Origin: Nitrospiraceae bacterium
GTDB lineage: Bacteria; Nitrospirota; Nitrospiria; Nitrospirales; Nitrospiraceae
Direction of reading: 5' to 3'
Assembly (NCBI GenBank): GCA_005793285.1
Contig: SXPO01000257.1
Span: 1 to 5,262, forward strand
DNA: 5,262 nt
The notes beneath the pieces were generated by a model. It made no database searches. It was not told where the DNA came from and saw only the letters and a list, made by a program, of their open reading frames with translations. Within the stretch, counting starts at the first letter, position 1. Each line of letters opens with the position of its first letter. Both the position numbers and the translations under genes were made by a program. Positions 1 through 5,262 of the stretch are shown here, piece by piece.

Positions 1-3000
1 AGAAAGTCGAAGTCGGTTTTGGTCAAGACGCCCTGCCCGGAGCCGCGTACGGCTCCTGCCATGACCGCGTCGTACAGTTCGAGTTTCCGCTGTTTGAGCG
101 CGATCATCTTTTCCTCGATGCTGTGCCGCATGAGAATCCGCACGATCGACACCGTTCGCTGCTGCCCGATGCGGTGGGCGCGATCCGAGGCCTGATTCTC
201 AACCGCCGGATTCCACCAGGGGTCCAAATGAAATACATAGCTCGCTTTGGTGAGGTTGAGTCCCTGGCCTCCCGCTTTGAGGCTCAAGAGAAACACGCTT
301 GGCCGTTCGCCGGTCTGAAAGGCCGATACCCGGCCTTTGCGGGCTGCCGCGGCAGTTGAGCCATCCAGCCGGTGGTACGGCAGATCATGCTTCGCGCAGG
401 ATTCTTCCACCAGATCCAGAAAGCTGGTGAATTGGGAGAACACGAGGGCGCTGTGCCCCTCCTCCAGCAAGAGCTGCAATCGTTCGACGAGGAAGCTGAG
501 TTTAGGCGACGGCTCATCGGCCCGGTTCGTCAGGAGGCGAGGGGACAAACAGACTTGGCGGAGTTTCAGGATGGCTGTCAAGGCGATGAATTGGGCCTGG
601 CCTGACGTCTTGGTGCGGTAGGCGTCATCGATCGTGGAACGGACCTGAGCCACGGTCTGCTGATAGAGGGCCTTTTGGCGGTCGGTCAAATCGAGAAAGA
701 CCTCGCTTTCGATTTTTGGCGGCAAATCGTGGAGGATCTCGGCTTTCGTTCTCCGCAAAATGAAGGGTCTGGTCCTGCGCAGCAGCCGTTCCAGCGCGTG
801 GCTCTCAAGCCGCTTCAACTGCGGCGTGAACTCGCCGAGCAGCCCCGGCATACAGAGGTCGATGATGGAAAAGTATTCGCCGAGATGATTTTCAAGCGGG
901 GTGCCGGTCAGTGTCAGCTTGAACCGGCCCTTCAGGCGGCGGACGGCTCCTGTCGTATTCGCGAGGATGTTCTTCACTGCCTGCGCCTCGTCGAACACAA
1001 TGATGTGAAAGGCCGTGCGTTCCAAGCGATCGATGTCCCGGCGAACCACCCCATACGTCGTGAGCACCACCTCGCCGTCCTTGGCCTCCAGAGTGCGTTC
1101 GCTGCCGCTATAGACGTGGACGTTCAAGTCCGGCGCAAACCGGGCGAGCTCTTGCTCCCAATTGAACAGGAGGCTTGTCGGGACAACGACCAGATGCGGC
1201 CCTTGTCTGCGGGGCGATGTCCAGATACGGCCTTCCTGCACGGCGGCCAGCAGGCAGATTGCCTGAAGTGTTTTGCCCAGCCCCATATCGTCCGCCAAGC
1301 AGGCGCCGAAGCGATGCTCGTAGAGAAACGCCAGCCAGGCATAGCCCTCCTCTTGATAGGGGCGGAGCGTCGCGCGCACACCTTTCGGGAGAGGCCGGGA
1401 GGCGATTCGTGTGAATCGCAACAGGCGGGCGAGCACGGCTTCGTCTTCAGCGGGCAGCGACACGGTAATGCCTTGTTCGCGCAAGGCCAGCCAGTCGAGG
1501 ACCTGGAGCCTCGGCACTCGGACGATGTGCGCAGCGCCTCGATCGGCCGCCGGCGATCCTGTCAGGTCGAGAATCGCGCGCAGCTGCTCCAACGTGTGGT
1601 TGTCCAGCAGGCGCAGTTGTCCTTTAATATTGACCAGTCCTCCCTGGCGGAGCGCGGACTGCCAGTCGGCTTCTTCCATCGCCGCGCCGTCGCACCGGAT
1701 TTCCGGGCGGATCTCGAACCAGTCGATCCCGGTCGTGTCCTGTCCGCCGCGATCTACCTGAACCGAACAATCCCAGCGCGAGGACTGAAGCGGCTTGCCC
1801 TCATAGAGCAATGCGATACCGGCGCCGGTCAGTGCGTCAAAAAGGGCTGGCAATCGGGGGAATAACTGAAGTGCGTCGAGCGTCATCTCGTCGCTGCGCC
1901 GCATGCCGCGAAAAATAGGTGGACCGAAGAAGCTGAACGGGATGTGGTACAGCAATGCCTCGCGGGCTTTCTCGACGGGCAGCAACTCCCAGCGCCCTGC
2001 GCGTAGCTGTAGCCGAAGATCCTGTCTGGCATAATCGGATAAATTCTGTTTGAGCCACCGGACAGCGTCGATACTGACCCTGTGCGGCCAGCCTTCCAGG
2101 GCGATGGCCGTTTTGATGCGCTGACCTCGTTCCTTGGGGTCGCGTACGGACAGTAGCCTGAAAAACATGTCGTAGAGCACTGCTGTTCGCTTGCGCGCGC
2201 GTAATGCGCCGGACAGGGCGCGGCCTTGCTCCAAGGCCCGGATACATCCGAATGCCGCAAAGCTTGGAGCGAACCGGACCTCGCCGCGGTGGCATTGCGC
2301 CTGCAATGTCCAGGGGGTGAGCGAGGCGTCTCCATCGTTGGGCGGCGGTTTTAAGATCAGCGCATAGGACGATGCGTCATTCGCAGAGAGACCGTCTGTT
2401 CGGTGAACCGGTATCACTTGCCCATCGATTTTGAGGGTCAGATCGCGCAAGACCCGATCGGCATGTTTGTGTGCCACATCGATTTGCGACGATTGGAATG
2501 AATCCAGCGAGATCGTGAACTCCATTTTCTGGTCGGGGTCTTGCCGATACCCAGCTTCAACATCCGGCAATGTCAGAGAAGACGATCCTTCACCGGCATC
2601 GTCATCGGAGTCGAAAAACGGCTGGGTCTCTTGAAATCGTTGCCGGAGTGAATGGAAGGAGGCCCATCCACTGTCATCTTTCAGATGGAGCAGCCGTCTG
2701 CCGTTCACATCGATCACAAATGTTCTGAAACAAACGATACGTTCCAGTGGGATATCGTCGGCAAGACAGATTGCGCGGACTGTTACCTGATCTCCGGCGA
2801 GGCCCAGTTCCGTCTTGCTCCGGCATGTGACCGACCGGTCACAGTGGAGGGGGATCGACTCTGTCGTCGTCGCCAGCACGATTGGGTAGGGTGTATCGTG
2901 AGATCGGAGGTAGCGGAGTAACGGGTCTTCCCCACAGCCTGAATACCAGGACCCTTGGAGGAGCGGCACTAGTTCAGACGGGATTGTAGAATCCCATCCC

Positions 3001-3608
3001 CCTGACAGCGGCAGGCCGTTCCGGTAGATCAGAAGGCGTGGGTGCTGGTGCCGGACATCGATGACAATCTCGTAGGCTGGTCTCCTTCCGGCGGATCTGT
3101 TTCGAGCTGTTCCGACGGACAGGGTACCGGCCGGCGCAGCGTGGATCGGACTGTCGCCGAGCAACTGGGCTTGGAGCAGCGGCCGTCTGGTGTCTTGCCA
3201 GGCCTGTACTCCGAACGTCTCTGGCGAGAGGACATGGGTGGTCGTGAAACAGGCGCATAGCACATGTTTGCAGAGCCAGTCCTGGTTCCAGGCCGGACAA
3301 TCGCAGGAGGCTTCAAGGAATTCGTTCAGCGAAAAGAGGACCGTATAGAGCCGAGTCCCCTGCACCTGTGCCGTCAGCAACGCGCCGTCAGAGCTCCACA
3401 GGTACCGCCGCAGCCGCTGCTGCAAGTAATACTCATATCCACGGACGACGGACTCCTTGGGCGCCATCCTGTAGACGTCGTTGGTCGAGAGCAAGCGAAG
3501 CGCGGCGAGGAGCGCGGGTGATGGAGCGGCCTGACTCGAAGGGGCTGGTTCGGTCCCGCGAGCGAGGTGCTTCCCTTGCCCAAGTCCGGATGAGCGGTTC
3601 TTCCGCAT
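1..3608 (-). CDS. SWIM zinc-finger SNF2-family DNA translocase/helicase (C-terminal end cut by window edge)
   Basis: Reading the minus strand from ATG 3608-3606 gives 1202 uninterrupted residues to the window edge. A SWIM finger (C102-D-C104 then C113-K-H115, CxCx8CxH) lies in an N-terminal domain of about residues 45-120. Residues 116-740 are a long region I cannot assign; around residue 630 a DWFEI stretch followed by a QLRLLDNHTLEQL-type segment resembles the bacterial SNF2-associated domain, weakly. The motor then shows LRPYQ (748-752), Walker A DDMGLGKT (K779), DEAQ (873-876), LTGTP (900-904), LVFSQF (1055-1060), AGGQGLNLT ending at 1120, DPWWNP from 1129 and DRAHRIGQ with R1143 and R1146. 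SNF2 proteins use ATP to translocate on duplex DNA and remodel protein-DNA complexes, usually without strand separation; SWIM fingers bind DNA or protein. The C-terminus looks almost complete. The start is the first ATG after an in-frame TGA, has no clear Shine-Dalgarno, and lies 22 bp after the lipoprotein stop, so co-transcription is likely. The cellular role is unknown. Confidence 0.96.
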   Translation of the reverse strand, partial: MRKNRSSGLGQGKHLARGTEPAPSSQAAPSPALLAALRLLSTNDVYRMAPKESVVRGYEYYLQQRLRRYLWSSDGALLTAQVQGTRLYTVLFSLNEFLEASCDCPAWNQDWLCKHVLCACFTTTHVLSPETFGVQAWQDTRRPLLQAQLLGDSPIHAAPAGTLSVGTARNRSAGRRPAYEIVIDVRHQHPRLLIYRNGLPLSGGWDSTIPSELVPLLQGSWYSGCGEDPLLRYLRSHDTPYPIVLATTTESIPLHCDRSVTCRSKTELGLAGDQVTVRAICLADDIPLERIVCFRTFVIDVNGRRLLHLKDDSGWASFHSLRQRFQETQPFFDSDDDAGEGSSSLTLPDVEAGYRQDPDQKMEFTISLDSFQSSQIDVAHKHADRVLRDLTLKIDGQVIPVHRTDGLSANDASSYALILKPPPNDGDASLTPWTLQAQCHRGEVRFAPSFAAFGCIRALEQGRALSGALRARKRTAVLYDMFFRLLSVRDPKERGQRIKTAIALEGWPHRVSIDAVRWLKQNLSDYARQDLRLQLRAGRWELLPVEKAREALLYHIPFSFFGPPIFRGMRRSDEMTLDALQLFPRLPALFDALTGAGIALLYEGKPLQSSRWDCSVQVDRGGQDTTGIDWFEIRPEIRCDGAAMEEADWQSALRQGGLVNIKGQLRLLDNHTLEQLRAILDLTGSPAADRGAAHIVRVPRLQVLDWLALREQGITVSLPAEDEAVLARLLRFTRIASRPLPKGVRATLRPYQEEGYAWLAFLYEHRFGACLADDMGLGKTLQAICLLAAVQEGRIWTSPRRQGPHLVVVPTSLLFNWEQELARFAPDLNVHVYSGSERTLEAKDGEVVLTTYGVVRRDIDRLERTAFHIIVFDEAQAVKNILANTTGAVRRLKGRFKLTLTGTPLENHLGEYFSIIDLCMPGLLGEFTPQLKRLESHALERLLRRTRPFILRRTKAEILHDLPPKIESEVFLDLTDRQKALYQQTVAQVRSTIDDAYRTKTSGQAQFIALTAILKLRQVCLSPRLLTNRADEPSPKLSFLVERLQLLLEEGHSALVFSQFTSFLDLVEESCAKHDLPYHRLDGSTAAAARKGRVSAFQTGERPSVFLLSLKAGGQGLNLTKASYVFHLDPWWNPAVENQASDRAHRIGQQRTVSIVRILMRHSIEEKMIALKQRKLELYDAVMAGAVRGSGQGVLTKTDFDF

Positions 3609-3630
3609 AGAAGTCAGGCGGGAGAGCCGG

Positions 3631-4560
3631 CTATTTTGTGGCGGAGGACTTTTTCAGCCGTTCCAGTTCGGCGTTCTGCTCAGACAGTTTCTTCTGCATC
3701 GCTTTTAATTCTTCTCTGAATGCGCGCAGCTCGGCATCGCTTGCAGCCGGCGTCGGTTGATAGGATTGGACCGAGGGTGTTGATGCCGATGGAACGGGAC
3801 GTCCGGTTTGAGGCAACAGAGGGCGCTGCGGCTCCGGCGGCATGGCAAGCAGTTTGGTCAGCAGCTGATAATCGATGACCAGCGTGCGGTCGGTGGGCCC
3901 GCTGAACCAGCTCGACTCATTGTCGGCATCCTGGCGTATCGCAGCTTCCGGGATGAATTTGATTTCACGATCCCGCAGGCCGTCCGGATCCGGCAGCGGA
4001 CGCGGTTCTTTCTTACTCGTTTCAACCTTGCCGGGCACATGGCGATATTGGGTCAACGTGAAATGAAGCGAGAGGCCGTCTGCGAAGAGGTAGCCAGCCG
4101 TGATTTCGACGTTCGGGCTGCCCTTTTTCGACTGGACTGGAACTGTCGGCGTGTGAGACAGGCGGAATCCAATTCGTTGATTCGGCGTCGCTTGCGCCAG
4201 GGCTGCGGTGAGGTGCGGGGTCAATATCTCAATGTCGTCCTCGAAAAAGGTGCGGGCGTCGCTCAGATCGGTGGTGCGTATCGCTTTACCGATCAATAAC
4301 AACATGTCGGTTTTTTCCTTGGTGTGCACGCCCCGCAACAGGTCTGCCAGGATCGCTTCATCCAACTTGATGGGATGCGCCGCGCGAAACGACTTGTCGG
4401 ATAGGGTCTCGATGAACACGGCGCTTCGAGAGTCTTGATGAATAGTCGTGACGGGAATTTTTGGGCTGACGCAGCCGGCCAACAGTAAGCCTAGGAATCC
4501 CATCAACAGGTGACGACTACGGATAGATATGTGTAACGGCGATGGCGATACAGGGTTCAT
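3631..4560 (-). CDS. Putative lipoprotein of unknown function with C-terminal coiled coil
   Basis: A 309-residue protein. The N-terminus has basic residues (R14, R16, H17), a hydrophobic stretch (18-28) and a lipobox L27-A28-G29-C30, predicting signal peptidase II cleavage and lipidation. C30 is the only cysteine in the protein. Residue +2 is Val rather than Asp, so by the E. coli rule it would go to the outer membrane. The mature part has a predicted helical stretch (about 66-124, ending ALAQATPNQRIGFRL), a mixed beta-like middle (to about 235), a proline/serine-rich linker (241-271) and a charged helix likely to form a coiled coil (274-304: ELRAFREELKAMQKKLSEQN and onward). I do not recognise a family. 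The start is ATG 4560; a GAGAG at 4570-4574 is a weak ribosome site 9 nt upstream, and the later Met20 would destroy the signal peptide. The stop lies 22 bp before the SNF2 gene, suggesting an operon. A structural or scaffold role in the envelope is only a guess. Confidence 0.88.
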   Translation of the reverse strand: MNPVSPSPLHISIRSRHLLMGFLGLLLAGCVSPKIPVTTIHQDSRSAVFIETLSDKSFRAAHPIKLDEAILADLLRGVHTKEKTDMLLLIGKAIRTTDLSDARTFFEDDIEILTPHLTAALAQATPNQRIGFRLSHTPTVPVQSKKGSPNVEITAGYLFADGLSLHFTLTQYRHVPGKVETSKKEPRPLPDPDGLRDREIKFIPEAAIRQDADNESSWFSGPTDRTLVIDYQLLTKLLAMPPEPQRPLLPQTGRPVPSASTPSVQSYQPTPAASDAELRAFREELKAMQKKLSEQNAELERLKKSSATK

Positions 4561-4601
4561 GGCGATAGTCTCTCACAAAGACAAAAATGACGAAGCAAGT
4601 C

Positions 4602-4610
4602 AGTCTAGCA
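4602..4610 (-). promoter_or_regulatory. Possible extended -10 promoter for the lipoprotein/SNF2 genes
   Basis: The minus strand carries TGCTAGACT, an extended -10 pattern (TG, one base, then TAGACT with 4 of 6 matches), about 42 bp before the lipoprotein ATG. The matching -35 would be only TTGTTT (4624-4629, 16-bp spacer). A perfect TTGACA at 4619-4624 lies close by but is 11 bp from this -10, so the two cannot act together. Confidence 0.22.
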
Positions 4611-4645
4611 GGAATGGTTGTCAAAACAAAAGGCGGCGGCGGTGA

Positions 4646-4816
4646 TTATTCTGCCTCCTGAATCTCCTCAGTGATTTCCTGTGTCTCTTTCAGGGTTTTC
4701 CTGATGGGCCTCCCTTGCCCGTTGTGTAATGATGCCGGTGGGGATAGAGAATGATCCGTGCCGGATTTGATCTGTTGCGCGAGTTGTTGATCCTGTATCG
4801 CGATATGGACGTTCAT
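4646..4816 (-). CDS. Small hypothetical protein (56 aa), Gln/Glu-rich
   Basis: An open frame from ATG 4816-4814 to TAA 4648-4646. It starts MNVHIAIQDQQLAQQIKSG, passes a Ser/Pro-rich middle (residues 23-29) and a basic patch (R36, R39, K40), and ends in an acidic stretch, TLKETQEITEEIQEAE (41-56, six Glu) that would form an amphipathic helix. There is no signal peptide, cysteine or membrane segment. An in-frame TGA sits directly before the ATG, so this is the only reasonable start. The ribosome site is poor (GAGTGG about 6 nt upstream). It lies 85 bp upstream of the lipoprotein gene on the same strand and could lead the operon. Against it: short length, roughly 57% GC at third positions (less biased than the SNF2 gene appears), and no recognised family. 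For it: a protein-like composition and position just downstream of a possible -10 element at 4872-4877. Confidence 0.42.
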   Translation of the reverse strand: MNVHIAIQDQQLAQQIKSGTDHSLSPPASLHNGQGRPIRKTLKETQEITEEIQEAE

Positions 4817-4835
4817 TCAGTGCCACTCATTGAAC
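4811..4835 (+). promoter_or_regulatory. 25-bp imperfect palindrome, candidate regulator-binding site
   Basis: The left arm GTTCATTCAGTG and right arm CACTCATTGAAC surround a central C at 4823, and 10 of 12 base pairs are symmetric, including uninterrupted AGTG/CACT at the centre and GTTCA/TGAAC at the ends. The centre is about 63 bp before the predicted start at 4886, a typical position for an activator that contacts RNA polymerase from upstream. The site also covers the ATG of the minus-strand 56-aa ORF (4814-4816), so a bound protein could affect both directions. I cannot match it to a known regulator family. Confidence 0.5.
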
Positions 4836-4850
4836 TCCAAGGTAAGGGTA

Positions 4851-4879
4851 TTGACACTGTCATGGTGGAAGACTATAAG
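4851..4879 (+). promoter_or_regulatory. Near-consensus sigma70 promoter reading right
   Basis: A perfect -35 TTGACA (4851-4856), a 17-bp spacer and the -10 TATAAG (4874-4879, 5 of 6 matches) predict transcription from about 4886. The only visible downstream gene on this strand starts at 5236, so the leader would be about 350 nt. Flanking inverted repeats at 4811-4835 and 4885-4900 suggest that this promoter is controlled. Confidence 0.72.
4872..4877 (-). promoter_or_regulatory. Possible divergent -10 element (TATAGT) toward the minus-strand genes
   Basis: On the minus strand these bases read TATAGT (5 of 6 to the -10 consensus) and share the A/T core with the plus-strand -10 at 4874-4879. 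Transcription would start near 4865 and give the 56-aa ORF a leader of about 48 nt. No good -35 is present at 16-18 bp, so this is tentative. Confidence 0.25.
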
Positions 4880-4884
4880 GGCTG

Positions 4885-4900
4885 ATGTATAGGAATACAT
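4885..4900 (+). promoter_or_regulatory. Inverted repeat at the predicted transcription start (operator or 5' hairpin)
   Basis: ATGTAT (4885-4890) and ATACAT (4895-4900) are perfect inverted 6-bp arms around AGGA. The element begins almost exactly at the predicted start of the 4851-4879 promoter, where a repressor would block initiation. Alternatively it forms a weak A/U-rich hairpin at the transcript 5' end. Confidence 0.4.
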
Positions 4901-5235
4901 AGGTGGTTTGGCAGATAGATTGCGCTGTATTAGGCTCATCTAATGAACGATCAAGTGGGAAGCGGTTACAGGGGCGCTCTCAGTTTTTCTGCTCGGTGAG
5001 GTGTTCGGTGGGTTACATGGGACAGGCTGGAGAAGGTGTTCGCAATCGCTCGATGGAGCCTTTGACTTGTCTGGAAAGGAGGGCATTGGGCTCTATCTGA
5101 GCCGCACAGCATCGTCACAACAGCCGGGGCCGATTCAATATCGAGCTCAGACTGGTACCGTGTTGGCACAATTTCATAGACCGTACGCATCAACTGGAAG
5201 TTCGCCACTCACAGCAACCGAAAGGAGCGATGCAG
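4887..5235 (+). other. Long untranslated leader / gene-free stretch before the 5236 gene
   Basis: About 350 bases with no convincing coding sequence in either direction. The open frames here start with GTG or lack a ribosome site, and they do not resemble proteins. Small perfect inverted repeats are visible: ATTAG/CTAAT (4929-4933 and 4940-4944) and GGCTC/GAGCC (5089-5093 and 5099-5103). A second strong Shine-Dalgarno-like run, AAAGGAGGG (5075-5083), has no ATG at the right distance. I recognise no riboswitch, tRNA or terminator. It may be a regulated 5' leader or contain a small RNA. Confidence 0.35.
5221..5227 (+). promoter_or_regulatory. Shine-Dalgarno for the 5236 gene
   Basis: AAAGGAG closely matches the anti-Shine-Dalgarno complement. 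It decides the start, since it is correctly spaced (8 nt) for ATG 5236 and too close (2 nt) for ATG 5230. Confidence 0.75.
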
Positions 5236-5262
5236 ATGGAAAAGAATGAGCCGCAGGAAGTA
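5236..5262 (+). CDS. Start of a plus-strand gene, product unknown (cut by window edge)
   Basis: Only MEKNEPQEV is visible, too little to identify a product. ATG 5236 is chosen over the in-frame ATG at 5230 because the AAAGGAG at 5221-5227 would be only 2 nt from the first but 8 nt from the second, which is the normal Shine-Dalgarno distance. The gene points away from the lipoprotein/SNF2 cluster and is the presumed target of the strong promoter at 4851-4879. The frame stays open to the window end. Confidence 0.7.

Noticed and set aside
675..1865. A 396-codon plus-strand ORF
   Set aside because: It is exactly antisense, codon on codon, to the SNF2 gene. In that register a stop needs TTA, CTA or TCA in the real gene, and these codons are rare here. 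The product looks like no known protein, whereas the minus strand carries every SNF2 motif.
1837..2335. Two minus-strand ORFs of about 150 codons
   Set aside because: They lie in the other two frames of the SNF2 gene, whose own frame runs unbroken through the region, so they do not indicate a frameshift or separate gene.
1..3608. SNF2 gene as part of a known anti-phage system such as DISARM
   Set aside because: SNF2-type helicases occur in some defence systems, but no methylase, nuclease, phospholipase D or other partner is visible, and SWIM-SNF2 proteins also occur alone in many bacteria.
3808..4299. A 163-codon plus-strand ORF
   Set aside because: Antisense in codon register to the lipoprotein gene; no ribosome site, and an Arg-rich composition typical of a shadow frame.
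4754..4766. ATCCG/CGGAT hairpin as a terminator
   Set aside because: The stem is only 5 bp with no T-run after it on either strand, and it falls inside the 56-aa ORF.
5162..5180. TTGGCAC resembling a sigma54 -24 element
   Set aside because: The required GC of the -12 element is missing at the fixed spacing; the bases there read CATA.
4966..5208. An 80-codon minus-strand ORF in the leader region
   Set aside because: It starts with GTG, has no ribosome site and no recognisable protein features, and runs against the strong plus-strand promoter.
5001..5249. An 82-codon plus-strand ORF overlapping the start of the last gene
   Set aside because: It starts with GTG, lacks a good ribosome site and overlaps the better supported ATG 5236 in another frame.

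Overview
The window comes from a Gram-negative (diderm) bacterium with moderately high GC. Codons are mostly G/C-ending, and one gene encodes a lipoprotein with a bacterial type II signal peptide and a non-Asp +2 residue. A Nitrospirota-like or similar environmental lineage is possible, but nothing here fixes the taxon.

Layout, read from the right. At the far right edge a plus-strand gene begins at about 5236, with a good Shine-Dalgarno; only nine codons are visible. The roughly 670 bases to its left form a divergent control region. It holds a near-consensus sigma70 promoter reading right (4851-4879), a 25-bp imperfect palindrome upstream of it, a perfect 6-bp inverted repeat at the predicted transcription start, and an untranslated leader of about 350 nt. 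The same region carries a 56-codon minus-strand ORF (4646-4816) that is easily overlooked. Leftwards on the minus strand follow a 309-aa lipoprotein of unknown function (3631-4560) and, 22 bp later, a very large SNF2-family DNA translocase with an N-terminal SWIM zinc finger (3608 to beyond base 1). At least 1202 residues of it are visible and only the extreme C-terminus is missing.

The SWIM-SNF2 gene fills about 69% of the window. Its frame is intact throughout, and all main SNF2 motifs are present (Walker A, DEAQ, TGTP, and motifs V and VI with both arginines). The long plus-strand ORFs over it, and over the lipoprotein gene, are antisense shadows in codon register.

The lipoprotein and translocase lie close enough to be co-transcribed. 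That pairing is odd, because one product should be membrane-anchored in the envelope and the other cytoplasmic and DNA-bound. No recognised defence, mobile or CRISPR component is visible. The points most worth following are the uncharacterised segment of about 600 residues between the SWIM finger and the motor, the lipoprotein/translocase pairing, the small ORF, and the compact divergent promoter with its dyads and long leader.
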